NCBI GenBank assembly: GCA_015499995.1
Contig: JADNRV010000071.1
Span: forward strand, 186,001-250,000
Length of the DNA stretch: 64,000 bases
From: Flammula alnicola
Lineage: Eukaryota; Basidiomycota; Agaricomycetes; Agaricales; Strophariaceae
Direction: 5' to 3'
The translations under genes were made by a program, and so were the position numbers. The notes under the pieces were generated by a model. That model worked only from the letters and a program-made list of their open reading frames with translations. It was not told where the DNA came from and ran no database searches. The stretch's first letter is position 1. Each line of letters opens with the position of its first letter. This document shows, one piece after another, positions 33,302-44,376 of the stretch.

Positions 33302-34312
33302 ATGTTGAAAAAGGCTGTATCTCGCGTATGTCACTTATCATACTATTCTAGTCATTTACTTATTGTTCATCTAGGCCTCTCGCTTCTCTACCTCCAAAAC
33401 AAGCCGCGTGCCCAACGCTGTGACGAGGCCACTTGTAAACGTGAAGCCACGGCCATCTGTGTCAGTAACCGGTATGTTGCTGGAGTGCTACACAGGCGCT
33501 GTGTTACTCACAAGGAATGTCTAGCAAAACCAATTCTTGAACCTGTCTACCTCTCTCTTACTCCCTCTCTCAAACGCGGTCGCTGGGACCCCGCTGCCGA
33601 AAGCAGCGTTGCCGTTCTCGAGCCAACCGTCTTCAGACATCCAATAAGACGAGACATCCTTCATCTATGTGTCATCCATCACCTTGACTCTTTACGCCAG
33701 GGTTCCGCCAGCACGAAGACGCGCGGCGAGGTGCGCGGTTCAGGCATCAAAATCCGCCGGCAAAAGGGATCTGGCAAAGCTCGCTTGGGCGACGCTCAAA
33801 GTCCGATGTTAAGGGGTGGTGGTGTTGCTTTTGGTCCTAAACCACGAGACTTCAGCACAAAGCTGCCCCGGAAGGTCATCGAAATGGGCATGCGAGTTGC
33901 TTTAAGTTCTAAACTTAGAGAGCAACGACTCGGCGTCATGACTCGCTTATATTGGCCGAATGGTAAAACAAAACATCTGGCACAGAAGATCGACCTTCTC
34001 GGTTTGCGCAAAACATTGTTTGTGTCGGGAGAACCTGTGGTTCACGAAGGTCTACGACGCGCTATCGGCAACATCCCACTGGTGAAGTTGGCTACCGCGG
34101 ACGAAGTAAACGTCTACGAGATCATGAAGTGGGAGAGAATAGTTCTGGATTTGAAGGCGGTAGAATACTTTGAACAGAAGCTCAAGAAAGAGAATGTTCC
34201 TCTGCTTCCCCTTCCTCTCCTGGAGGCTGAACCATCCGTCTCCGAACCATCCGTCTCCGAACCATTGATCTCTGAAGGCGTCTCCGAACAAGCCCAGTCT
34301 GTTCAGCTTTAA
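33302..34312 (+). CDS. mrpl4: Mitochondrial large-subunit ribosomal protein uL4m (MRPL4/Yml6)
   Basis: Exons 33302-33325, 33375-33471, 33525-34312, total 302 aa. The first exon encodes only MLKKAVSR, the start of a basic, Ser/Arg-rich mitochondrial presequence (ASRFSTSKTSRVP). The uL4 core is clear: STKTRGEVRGSGIKIRRQKG, GKARLGDAQSPMLRGGGVAF and GPKPRDFSTKLPRKV, which is the rRNA-binding loop. A globular part follows with KTLFVSGEP and LVKLATADEVNVYEIMK. The C-terminus has a degenerate repeat EPSVSEPSVSEPLISEGVSE, probably unstructured. The third exon acceptor was chosen at CTAG 33521-33524 because the nearer AG would end the frame quickly. Confidence 0.92.
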   Translation: MLKKAVSRVCHLSYYSSHLLIVHLGLSLLYLQNKPRAQRCDEATCKREATAICVSNRYVAGVLHRRCVTHKECLAKPILEPVYLSLTPSLKRGRWDPAAESSVAVLEPTVFRHPIRRDILHLCVIHHLDSLRQGSASTKTRGEVRGSGIKIRRQKGSGKARLGDAQSPMLRGGGVAFGPKPRDFSTKLPRKVIEMGMRVALSSKLREQRLGVMTRLYWPNGKTKHLAQKIDLLGLRKTLFVSGEPVVHEGLRRAIGNIPLVKLATADEVNVYEIMKWERIVLDLKAVEYFEQKLKKENVPLLPLPLLEAEPSVSEPSVSEPLISEGVSEQAQSVQL

Positions 34313-34600
34313 TATCTTGTACATTTTATATAGTCGTCTCGCCATACATTCTCGTTGCTCGTAATGCCATCCGATCATTATTTCAGGATTCACTGGTGTC
34401 ACTATGGTTTTTTTTATGGAGTACAGACTCATCATTGTATTGCTTTGCTCTCCTCAACCATGCTTCGTCATTGTCTATATGGCCCGTTTAAGAACCATGA
34501 ATAGGTGGAATCGCACATTGCTATTGTGATCAATACGAAGTCAACTTGCGCCAGAGAAGGCAGAATGGTACGAACAAAAATACAAAATTCTTTGAGTTAT

Positions 34601-36628
34601 TTACATGTACGGCAGTTGTCCGGATCCCTTCATACTGTTGTACATGCATTGGTGGATAGACTCTGTTTCAAGATGTTTAACGAGCTCTCCAGAAGTCATC
34701 AACTGCATAGCGCCATAGTCCTCTTTGCTACCCAACTTCGAGAAAAGGTCGAACAATGGCGTCAACAATTCAGGCGCCGGTGGTGCCCTGCCTTCTAATT
34801 CAAGCTGCTTGAAGAAGTCGCGGACATCGTACATCTGGTATAAGCGGCTCGCATAGGCTTGGGCCACAATCTTGAGTTTGGCTTTAACTTCTTCTTTAGT
34901 GAGAGGGTTCTCTTCGTCCTTCATCCGCGACTTGACTTCTTTGCATTCTTTGGTATATTGATCATTCGCCTCCGAGTTGTACCGCACGAAAGCATATAGA
35001 AACTTGCTCTTCTCGGCGAAGACAAAATTCCATGCTTGACTATCTCGCAGTGCTTTCACAGGAAAGGTCAGGTTAGGGACGATCGAAACAACACGTTCTC
35101 CCCAGGGTTGGCCTTCTCTGCGGACCTGGGATGCGTACGCAGCCATGAGCGGCCCCTGCGGGAATCCCAGGCTTAGAGACTCGAGGAATTGGTATGGATA
35201 TTTTGACGCCAATGGACTGAGATAGTCAATGAGGGCTTGGGCGACCTGGCCAGACGTGAAGTAAGGCAGGGAAACAGATGTAGGTCCTCCAACGGACATG
35301 GACCTATGAAAGAAGACGTGGGTGAAGGCACTCGGGATTTTACTTTCGGCGGGCTCTTTCATAAACACTGGATGAATAAATGCTTCAATGTGACGAAAGA
35401 GTTCGGGTTTGTTCTGGAGCAACGCCACGACATCTTCATCCGTAACGCCAGTTTTCAAGAGAACCAAGCGTCGCAGGGATGGATACATGGTAATCACTTT
35501 CTCCACAGTGTCGACCTTGACCTGATCGTTATGAGAAAGTTCGAGGACCTCGACGTCGCCGTCTTGAGGTAGCACGGCAATTATCTGTGCACCTGTGAGA
35601 TGGAACCCAGATAAATTGATAACTTTATTGTCCTTGACTTCGGCATTGAGTAGTTTTGCGAGGAGAGAAACACCTGCGTCCGGCATTGGGCTTTGATTAC
35701 GAAGGGTGTCCATGATTTTTCTCGCTTTGTCAGGAAGAAAGAGAAGCCGCTCTAGTTGTTCTGTGCCAGCGTTGTCGTCGTTACGAAGTGCAAGTTCCAG
35801 TGCAGGTCCAAGAGTAAGATCAGCTAAGGAAGGAAGTTCGTCTGCGGCTTCAACAACTGTTTCCCCGGGTGCTGAATCCCTGGGTGCCTTGTATTCGCGT
35901 GGCCAAGCTTCCGCCAACTTATGGATAGATACGAGGGGGATGGAGTCAAAACCGCGGAAGGTAGACACCACAGTTTGCTCATGAAGCCAGTTTCGTTGAG
36001 CCTCATTGAGTTCAGTACCAGAATCTTCAATTGCCTTGAGATCGACGACTTCTTCCATGTCTTCGGTTTCTGGATAATACGTGCGAATGTATTGCGTCGC
36101 TGATATTGGTTTCCTTTCGTCCAAGAAAACAAAACAATATGATGGGGTCTCGGGATCGGTGACATCGATCACAGTAATGCCGTCGTTGTTATCTGGAAAA
36201 GAATGATGAGTACTGTATCTTTCTGCAGTGGCTCCATCACGGAAGGAATACATACCTCCTTCAAGGGTGCCCACTTTCGCCGGTAGACGCATTGTGTTAC
36301 TCCCATACATGTTGTCTGGCTCGCTGAGATCCGTGGTCCAAGCTGACGATAGCAAGAAACTGGTGAAAGGACAAGGGGTGTTAGGGATCACAGGCACCTC
36401 GCGCATCGTGCTTCCATATAAACCATTGAGAGCGCGAACTTCCTCGCGGATAATCTCGGCGTTGTCTTTCTGCTTCATCAACGTCAGAAAACGAGTGGCG
36501 GCTTTGAGCGGCAGTGAACCATAGCACCACTGATGGTGTAGTGCGCCAATGCAACGATAGTTGGGTTTATCAGGATTTCCATGGGGAACGACGCGAGCTA
36601 TGATGTAGACTTGGTGTCGCTGGCCCAT
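34601..36628 (-). CDS. Conserved hypothetical protein with a leucine-rich-repeat-like middle
   Basis: I do not recognise a named family. The frame is open from 36628 to 34601 (675 codons), but a 63-nt segment, 36255-36193, has GTATGT and TTTTCCAG borders. Removing it joins LEG to DNNDGITVIDV in frame, giving about 654 aa; I favour the spliced form. The N-terminus starts MGQRHQVYIIARVVP and contains CIGALHHQWCYGSLP. The middle has LRR-like units (NKVINLSGFHLTGAQIIAVL, VEVLELSHNDQVKVD, LRRLVLLKTGVTDEDVVALL). The C-terminus is charged and helical. It has no signal peptide, so it is probably cytosolic. A broken, shuffled relative lies at 58.6-60 kb. Confidence 0.8.
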   Translation of the reverse strand: MGQRHQVYIIARVVPHGNPDKPNYRCIGALHHQWCYGSLPLKAATRFLTLMKQKDNAEIIREEVRALNGLYGSTMREVPVIPNTPCPFTSFLLSSAWTTDLSEPDNMYGSNTMRLPAKVGTLEGGMYSFRDGATAERYSTHHSFPDNNDGITVIDVTDPETPSYCFVFLDERKPISATQYIRTYYPETEDMEEVVDLKAIEDSGTELNEAQRNWLHEQTVVSTFRGFDSIPLVSIHKLAEAWPREYKAPRDSAPGETVVEAADELPSLADLTLGPALELALRNDDNAGTEQLERLLFLPDKARKIMDTLRNQSPMPDAGVSLLAKLLNAEVKDNKVINLSGFHLTGAQIIAVLPQDGDVEVLELSHNDQVKVDTVEKVITMYPSLRRLVLLKTGVTDEDVVALLQNKPELFRHIEAFIHPVFMKEPAESKIPSAFTHVFFHRSMSVGGPTSVSLPYFTSGQVAQALIDYLSPLASKYPYQFLESLSLGFPQGPLMAAYASQVRREGQPWGERVVSIVPNLTFPVKALRDSQAWNFVFAEKSKFLYAFVRYNSEANDQYTKECKEVKSRMKDEENPLTKEEVKAKLKIVAQAYASRLYQMYDVRDFFKQLELEGRAPPAPELLTPLFDLFSKLGSKEDYGAMQLMTSGELVKHLETESIHQCMYNSMKGSGQLPYM

Positions 36629-37179
36629 GATGCAATGAGGGGGAAAAGAGAAGGCAGAATCATGTCAGCGACCATCCTTTTATACTTGTTCCAGGAATAC
36701 TTAGAAGGAAGGCCAAAAGCAGCCGCTGAGCCTCCTCGTTGTCCTTCACGTGATGTAGTTCATTGTATTCCAGCTTCAAGAGCTTGAACAGCGAACACCT
36801 CATTGCGAAGCTCTGGAACCCAACTTCATCCAAAATTGATATATATATGCATCTTTGTAAGTAAACTCCTAATTAACCTTGGGCTGCGGCATTCCGATCA
36901 AAAGATAGCAGTACATACTGACTACATGCTTTTGTTCGAGAAATGCAAGAAATATTTTTGAGATCAAGATATGATACGAGTCCTAAGGTCTCGATGAAGA
37001 TAGATCAAACGTAGCTGCAGAGTGGTTCGTCAGGCTCAGACGTGTGGCACCAAAAATGTTCCTGGCATCCTTTATGTCAAGTCGGTAGCACAGCAGAAGG
37101 AAGGCGGAACTGAAGGAAGGGGTGTCCTTATATGCTTCGAGATTCTGCCTTTTACGTTGCGCAGATCAAGCGATTGATG
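36629..37179. repeat. 3' flank of F-box copy A, part of the duplicated F-box unit
   Basis: 36790-37170 resembles 39090-39300, 42240-42450 and 52650-52860 (shared blocks such as CTTCATCCAAAATTGA and ATGTTCCTGGCATCCTTTATGTCAA). It is non-coding and seems to have been duplicated with the F-box genes. Confidence 0.65.
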
Positions 37180-38837
37180 TTAGTCCCATCCGAGGCCGTC
37201 GGTAGTGTAGTCGTCAGCGTATTCGCCATCATCGTAGTGATCGTACAGGTCAGAGTCGGAATACTCGTAGTCATCATCTTCCCGACTATACTCGATAAAT
37301 TCCAGAGAGTCGGAGTTGTAATCCGGATCTTCATCGTAACTGTGCCCTCCGATGCTTTCATCGTCGTCTGAGTGAAAACGGACATTCCGGGTGACGTCAA
37401 GAAAACCCTGCTCGCTCGACGTCGTCGTAATGGTGAGAGAGTCGCCAAGAATTGTTGTCAGCTGAGGATCTACTTTCTGGTCTCCAGGCAATCGAAGGAT
37501 GGTCGGACAACCCAACTTGGGCTTTTGATGACAAACGATAGTTGACAACTCCTCGACGTCAAGGTATGGTTGATAGTCATGGTAAAATGTTTCTGAAATT
37601 GATGCCGCGGCTGGATCCAGATTGAAGGTAATTGAGTGGAGATTCGTCAAGCTGAGAACATACAGCAAGGCAAAGTCCACATTTTTTGGGAAATGTGTAA
37701 TTTCCAAGTCCGTGGCCTTGGAAAGGGAAGAAAGGAACGAGATGTCGTCCATCCATACTTCATGACTGTCGATCTGAATCCGAAGTTTTAGCAGATGCGG
37801 TAAATTTGGCCATTGGGCGAATATCGAGGCATGGTGGGGGGTCAGGTCAGAAGAGAAATCGGCCACCTCGAGATACTCGAGATTCTTCATGACCACGGAC
37901 AGAAACGGAAGCATGCATCCGCAGCTTTCGGTATGATATGTGCCGAGATTGATCGCGAGCGAGCGCAGAGATGGTGCATTTAATTTTGACAGGTTGCTGT
38001 GATCCTGTTGAGACAGAGGAGGAGATATCTCAGAATTCTGGATGACGAGCGTATCCAGTAGTGGGAATTTCTCGAAGAGCATTTGGAAATTGGTCGGACT
38101 TAATTTCATCGTTTTGATGTCCAGAGAGGTCAAATTTGGAGCCAGAGGAAAGTCCTGAATGTCGAACGAACCGAGTTGGAGGAAGCGTAGGGCGCGGGCG
38201 TCTATATCCTTCCATGAGCGCACACGGGGCATGGTTGAGCCGAGGATAATTTCAGTCCACGTTGCTGAACCGATCGACGAAATATCAAGTGTCGTTAAGT
38301 TTGGAGTTTCAAGACCCTTCCATCTGCTAAATATTGCTTCAACATCCTGCGATGTTACGACACGGACGGTCAAACTCCGGAGACGGGATACGTGCTTCGC
38401 AATGGTGTCGCGAATGAGTTGTAGTCTCTCAGGCTTGGGCTGGTTCCAAGTCGTGTCGAATTTGACATCGATCAACGCAGGTTTCGACCTTTCAAAGTGA
38501 ACCAACGTATCATTGGAGGTGATGCTCGGAACGCCGATTTTGGTCCAAAGAAGTGGTGTGCCCATGACCATGTCTCTCCACGAGCGACAAACGGCGATTA
38601 GGGTCTTTTGGAAAGGAGTGAGTAGCTCGTTCATGGCATCAGGCAAGAAAGTAGAAAATATTTCAAGGAGTATGTCGTCCGGGATAGATGCGATGTAGCA
38701 AGTATGGGTATTAGTTTGGCTCTATCACGGTCGTACGTATCAGACGCTCGTTTCAATGAAGACGAGGACATTCCACAATAGATGGAACCGACCTTTCCTT
38801 TGGGAGCTCTATTTTGGCGTTCTTTTGACAGAGACAT
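37180..38837 (-). CDS. F-box protein, copy A of a local family
   Basis: Exons 38837-38793 and 38721-37180, total 528 aa. Short first exon MSLSKERQNRAPKGK, then SQTNTHTCYIASIPDDILLE, which starts a typical fungal F-box (IPDDILLEIFSTFLP ... CRSWRDMVMGTPLLW). F-boxes bind Skp1 in SCF ubiquitin ligases. The following 400 residues are leucine-rich with repeated L-x-x-L-x-I (LETPNLTTLDIS, NLTSLDIKTMKL, NLEYLEVADF, NLPHLLKLRI) and probably form an LRR substrate platform. It ends in a long acidic/Tyr tail (DDDESIGGHSYDEDPD onward). An ATG at 38646 would drop the F-box, so the upstream exon is preferred; copies B and D show the same exon structure. Confidence 0.85.
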
Positions 38838-40179
38838 CGTACCACGAAGTGAGTGTCGGTGTTTGAGTAGATGACGATTGGGAGTGGAAGTAGAGTCGGA
38901 GTCAAGCTGACTTATAGGCTTAGGCTCAGCCTGAGGCTGAGTACTCAGAGTAGGCGGTCTCTGACGCCACCACGTGCACGTGACGAAGACGCGTTCTGAC
39001 TCTGTTCCGAATTCGCGTGTCTTGCGTGCGTCTGCGTGAGTAACATTGACAACTACAAATGTACTTCAAGTTACATCCCATTTGCCCCATTGTGAAGCTC
39101 CCAGCTTCATCCAAAATTGAAATTTATGTAAGTAACCTACAAGTCGGCCTTACTGGGCTATGGGAAGGTCCCAGGCTAAAGATAACAGTGCAGACTAATA
39201 AGTACATCCCTGTATACTGAGGCTGTATATCCCAAGTTTAGTACTCTAGGCTATGCTTCGACTCACGAACAACGAAAGAAACATTTTTGAGGTCAAGGCT
39301 TCCAAGGCCTTAGCCGTCATTGGATAAGATTAGATGTACTGCACATGATGTTGTGATCGGTGACGAGGCTTACGATTGATCTCCCTCCAGCTTGACTCCA
39401 TACCACCGTCTTCGTTGTCCTCGTATCCTTCCAAATCTTCTTTCGATAAAGTCAATATTCTCAGCATTCGGTGACCACCTGCTGCAATCCTCAACCGCGT
39501 GTACCGAGTGGTCTGCGTGCCCACTGCCCAGCGCACAAGCAGCCACGGAGAAGGCTGTAAGGATCCAGCACGGTGTAGTCTCATTCCATATGGGATTTAT
39601 TTTTAGCGGAAGAGATGCTGGTTGGCGCTGAGGCCAGGCCAGCATCTTTATATATTATCAAACTTCAAAATTTTTACAGGATTTTTTGAGAGGTATGGCT
39701 ATAAAGAGGACGTCCGAACATAGGCGTGATCTTTACTCGAAGAAGAAGCACTGTAACTTTCGTATGGAAATAATTATAGTGACCTGGAAGACGGTTTTAC
39801 CCATTTGCAGACGCCTTTTATCCACAAGAATTTTTCGCGCAATGCTTCCACGTCGTTTGGTGTCCGTCTCCTTATCATTGAGTTTGAGGGTTTACTGGCA
39901 CTTGGCCGAATGCAACTCACATTGGACATCTATCCCTCTGCTGCTGTCTGTCACCACTCCTCTCCTCTCTTAATTTAATTAGTTTCATATTTGACCGTCA
40001 ACCGACAAACTAATTATATGTAAGACGTGAGGTTCTTTTCGAATTACTAAACTACACTCAATCCCTAACACTGTAACAGACGCGTCGGGGACTCGGGGCA
40101 GAGTCAAGGATCACGTGCAAGCGAACTCTCAGTCAAGGTTTCAACGAATGTCCTCTGCCCTGCTTTTGATACGGTTCGA
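38838..40179. other. Intergenic: F-box A promoter and duplicated flank, otherwise no gene
   Basis: 38838-39010 matches the promoters of F-box copies B and C (GAGTAGATGACGATTGGGAG-like and ACGTGACGAAGACGCG). 39090-39300 repeats the 36.8-kb flank. ORFs at 39330-39645 (minus) lack start context and homology, so I do not call them. Confidence 0.5.
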
Positions 40180-40892
40180 TCAGTCCACATCAGGGCCGCG
40201 GATGAAGATATTCGCCCCCTCCTGTGCGCCGTACATCGCACCCTGAACGAAACCGTTCTTATCCAGGATGGATTGTATAGCGTCGATGAAGGACTTCAAG
40301 AGGGATTGTGGCTCATTTGCACCCTCAGAAACACACTTGTAAGACGGATTCCCAACTTTGAAGATGGAAACATATTCTTGTCCAGTTGGTTCAGTTGAAG
40401 TAGATGGCTGACAATGAATGAGTAAGTTTATCTCCTTGATACGACAAGCAAGCGCTCACTTGGTCGATCGTCTGGACAGGGGCAATCTCTGCAACGTGCA
40501 CCTGTGAAGATGAAGAGCATCAATGTAGGATAATCACTAAGAATGCCTGATTAAAGAAGTAACATACGTCCATCGATATTTTCTTCTTCACATCCTCAGG
40601 AACACTGTAGCTGCCATAGCAGTCGACATGGTCCGCCCAATCCTCGTCATCAGTATCAATGAAAACGGTCGCCCCTGCCGGTCCATATATTGCACCCTGA
40701 ACTGTATATTTCTTTTCTCGAGCTGAATTTAACGCATTGTTGAAGGACGGGAGCAGAGACCTCGCATCATCTGGAACCTCGCAAACGTGACGCCAACCTG
40801 CTTTCGAAACGTTGAAAACGAAAAGGGAAGGCTAACAACGGGTAAATTGAGAATTCTTAATACTGATTACTTTTGCTTACTTGGTCAGTCAT
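40180..40892 (-). CDS. Small two-domain protein with internal duplication, unknown
   Basis: Exons 40892-40881 (12 nt), 40831-40568, 40501-40460 and 40407-40180 give 181 aa exactly in frame. The two halves are related. Half 1 has SLFVFNVSKAGWRHVCEVPD with LLPSFNNALNSA and YTVQGAIYGPAGATVFID. Half 2 has EYVSIFKVGNPSYKCVSEGA with LLKSFIDAIQSI and FVQGAMYGAQEGANIFIR. Each would form roughly a beta-beta-alpha-beta unit. The halves are linked by a segment carried on its own 42-nt exon (VHVAEIAPVQTIDQ). Exon ends MTDQ and TIDQ precede PS in both halves, so the gene structure was duplicated too. No signal peptide. I do not recognise the family; it was missed by simple ORF reading because of its short exons. 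Confidence 0.75.
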
Positions 40893-41952
40893 AGCGAGCT
40901 CCTTGAATCAAGGTATTAGGACCTAGATGTTGCGAATTTGAGCAGGTAGGTGGCAGTTGACTTTTCCTAAGGAGCCATTTGGGAGCGGTTTTAAGGAGGT
41001 TTGATAAAGGCTTCAGGCTTCTTGGATAAGGTGTCAGATCCATCGATCGTGGACGACACCTCTTGTTCTTGTACCCACAACCATGAGCGCTGATCGCTGA
41101 TTGATGGTACAGCCATGAGCGCTGATTGATGGTTAAAGTCACAGGAGTCTAGCGAGTGCTTGGGACCCACGGCTCACCTTGGTTGGAACAATAGCTCGGG
41201 GTGTATACTTGGCACATAGGTCAGGAACCGAGCTAAATCGTCTACGTGAAATGTACTCAATAGACAATAAACAGAATACAACAAAAAAAAAAAAGACAGC
41301 TCACCACACTTCCGAGTCATCTTCAATCAGACTTCAAAGCTTCAAAGTGTATTCAAACTTGTCAGAATCACCAAAATCCTCAAGCTTTGGGACGAATGGC
41401 CATCAGTTGAGAATATTGAGGCTGAAGTCAAGTAATGAAAATGTCCTCAAAATGCAATAAGTGCCTTGAAACATACACAAGTGCATTCGGTGACACGGTA
41501 CACCTGACAGAGGGGCACTCCAGTGGGTGGCATTATCGAAGAACCTAAATTTGTTTGTGTGTGTCCTGTGAGCGGCATTATCGAAGAACCTAAATTTGTT
41601 TGTGTGGGTCCTGTGAGCGGCATTATCGAAGAACCTAAATTTGTTTGTGTGGGTCCTGTGAGCGGCCATCTGCGTTTTCTTAATTGGGGGAGTCAGCAAA
41701 AAGGTATTTAAACCATGTAGGTCAAATCAGAATGCTTCAGACTGGTCTCATTCTTTACATCGTAAGTTACCAATCTTCTCTGAAAAACTGGAAGAAAAAC
41801 TCACTCTGGCTTCAATCTCTAGCGCTGGCCGGATAATACCATATCGCATCCCATCTACCAACTTGTCCTTCCGCTTCCAATCTTTACAGTTGGTCAGTTT
41901 CGGCACCGTTGGTACGATTTAAGCCCCTGATACTTATTTCCCCCAGATTACC
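40893..41952. other. Intergenic stretch with a minisatellite
   Basis: No supported gene apart from the 45-bp repeat array at 41529-41663. 41710-41950 is probably promoter and leader of the secreted protein gene, with pyrimidine-rich stretches before its ATG. Confidence 0.45.
41529..41663. repeat. Minisatellite, 3 x 45 bp
   Basis: Three almost identical 45-bp units start at 41529, 41574 and 41619 (GGCATTATCGAAGAACCTAA ... GTCCTGTGAGC). The unit length is a multiple of three, so both strands stay open across it, but no start, splice or homology supports translation. Confidence 0.9.
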
Positions 41953-42231
41953 ATGAAATTTTTCGTACCCGTTGCAATCTCGGTGGCCTTTGGCGCGCTT
42001 ATGGTAGCCGCTATGCCCATGGCACCCTCCGAGCTCGTCGCTCGAGATCATGAATGTGGATTGAAGACTCCGCCTCGATTTTTCAAGCAGAAACTCTTTT
42101 GTCAAACCCAACACTGCCGAAGTGGTCACGGTAATAGGCCCTGCCAGTTGAGCCCAAAGGATCGATGCATTCAAGTGTCAAATTTCCACACAATAACCGG
42201 CTGTGTGTATTGTAGCTGTGGAAAGGTGTAA
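41953..42231 (+). CDS. Small secreted cysteine-rich protein (effector-like)
   Basis: Intronless, 92 aa. Residues 1 to about 20 are a signal peptide (MKFFVPVAISVAFGALMVAA). The mature part has eight cysteines at 35, 50, 55, 64, 72, 84, 87 and 89, an even number consistent with four disulfides, and a C-x2-C-x-C ending (CVYCSCGKV). It is basic and short, with no transmembrane segment. The cysteine pattern does not match hydrophobins (which need two CC pairs) or a standard defensin that I can name. It sits between two duplicated F-box units, in a region of recent rearrangement. Function is unknown; 'effector-like' is only a description of size, secretion and cysteine content. Confidence 0.75.
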   Translation: MKFFVPVAISVAFGALMVAAMPMAPSELVARDHECGLKTPPRFFKQKLFCQTQHCRSGHGNRPCQLSPKDRCIQVSNFHTITGCVYCSCGKV

Positions 42232-42464
42232 TAGCTGTCTAGTACTACACATACTAGTCCCAGGGTCTCGGTGAAGATAAGTCAAATGTAACTGCAGAGT
42301 GGTTTCGTCAGGTTCAGACATCACATATGCGATCATCCAAATGTTCCTGGCATCCTTTATGTCAAATCGGTAGCACAGCCAAAGGAAGGCGGAACTAGAG
42401 GAAGGGGGTCCTCATATGTTTGCAAGATTGCTCCTTCAACATTGCGTACATTACGCGATCGATG

Positions 42465-44099
42465 CTAGTCCCATTCGAGGTCTTCGGCAGTGTAGTCGTC
42501 GGCGTATTCACCCTCGTCCTCGTGGTTTTCATAAAGGTCGAAATACTCGTCGTCATTTTCCCATTGATGCTCGAGAAAGTCCATGAAGTCGGAGTTGTAG
42601 TCCGATTCTTCGTCGGGAGTGTGTCCTTCTATGGTTTCGTCGTCGTCGCTATCCGAGTAAAAAGGTCCACGCCGGATAACGTCGAGAAAAGCCTGCTCGC
42701 TCGGCGTTGTCGTAATAGCGAGAGAGTCGCCAAGAATTTCTCTCAGTTGAGGATGCACTTTCTCGTCTCTAGGCACTTGAAGGATGGTCGGGCACCCCAA
42801 CTTGGGCTTTCGTTCATGAATGATCCTCGAAAACTCCTCGAGGTCAAGGCACAGGCCCTCAGTTAAAGATGGAGCCAGATTGAAGGTAATTGAGTGAAGA
42901 TTCGTCAGGCCGAGAACGTACCACAGCATAGTGTCTGCTACCTGTCTTGGGAGGTCTATAAGTTCCAGGTCCGTGGTATTGGAAAGGGAAGAAAGGAACG
43001 AGATGTTGTCCTTCCATCCTTCAAGATCGCCGCCGCTGATCCGAATGCGAAGTTTTTGCAGACGCGGTAAATTTGTCCATTGGGCGAATACCGAAGCACA
43101 GTGGGGTGTCAATTGAGAAGAGAAAATGGCCACCTCGAGATATTCGAGATTCTTGAAGGCCACGGACAGAAATGGAAGAACGCATCCACAGTTTTCGGAA
43201 TGATCTGCTGTATCGATATTGATTGCGAGGGAGCGCAGAGACTCTGCGTTTATTTTTGATAGGTTTATGTGATCTTCTTGAGATAGAGGAGAAGACCTCT
43301 CAGATTTCTGGATGACAAGGGTGACCAGTGATGGAAATTTGTCGAAGAGGGTCCGGAAATCATTCGGGTTTAATTTCATAATTTTGATATCCAGGGAGGT
43401 CAAATTTGGGGCCGGAGGAAAGACCTGGATGTCGAACGAACCGAGTTTGAGGAAGCGTAGGGCACGGGCATCCATACCCTTCCATGAGAGAACACGGGGT
43501 AGGGTCAAGGAAGGGTTCCCTGAAGTCCACGTTCCCGCAATGTTCGTCCAAATATCAAGTGTCTTCAGATTTGGTGTTTCAAGATCCTTCCATCTTCTAA
43601 ATACGGCTTCAAGATCCTCTTCTGTATCGACACTAATTGTCAAGCTCCGGAGACGGGATAAGTGCTTCGCAATGGTGTCGCGAATGGGTTCGAGTTTTTC
43701 AGGCTTGTGTCTCCAAGTCGTGCAGAATTTGACATCGATCAGCGCAGGTTTTGACCTTTCGAAGTAAACCAAGGTATCATACTTGGTGATGCTCGGAACA
43801 CGGATTTTGGTCCAAAGAAGAGGTGTTCCCATTACCATGTCTCTCCATGAGCGACAGACGGGGATTAGGGTCTTTTGAAATGGAGTATGTCGCTCGTTCA
43901 CCGCATCAGGCAAGAACGTAGAAAATATTTCAAGGAGAATATCGTCCGGAATAGACGCGATGTAGCAAGTCGAGGTACTAGATCGGCTCTATCGAAATCA
44001 TGGTACATATAAGACATTCGTTGATATTCCATAAGAGATGGAGCTGACCATTCCTTTGGGGTCTGTATTTTGCAGTTCTTCAGTGGATAGAGACACCAT
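42465..44099 (-). CDS. F-box protein, copy B of a local family
   Basis: Exons 44099-44049 and 43988-42465, total 524 aa. Same two-exon structure as copy A, with first exon MVSLSTEELQNTDPKGM and second exon starting SRSSTSTCYIASIPDDILLE. The F-box is intact (IFS(T)FLPDAV ... PVCRSWRDMVMGTPLLWTKI). The LRR-like region aligns throughout with copy A but with many substitutions, and the acidic tail (DDDETIEGHTPDEESDY) is kept and ends DLEWD. It is divergent from rad51, with 277 bp between starts. SCF adaptor role inferred from the F-box; substrate unknown. Confidence 0.85.
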
Positions 44100-44376
44100 A
44101 CTGTGCTCTCGATAAATGTGTATCAGGTGTTTTGGATTCTTTTTGAGTAGATAATGGTTGGGAGTAAAAGTAGAACGAAGTAGACTGTCTTACTAGTAGT
44201 AACTAGTCGGAGTCCTGACGCAAAGTCCTGACGCCGTCACGAGCACGTGACTGAGACGCGTTTCGCGTTTTATTCCCGTGGGAATATTTCCCTTCTGGCT
44301 GACGAACCAGCTGCCTCTGTCCTGACACAGTCCACCAGCATCGATTTTCCTACCCCACCACGCGTATACTTAGGAC

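Noticed and set aside
39330..39645. Overlapping minus-strand ORFs of 84 and 91 codons between F-box A and the 181-aa gene
   Set aside because: No signal peptide, family match or supporting splice sites; could be chance.
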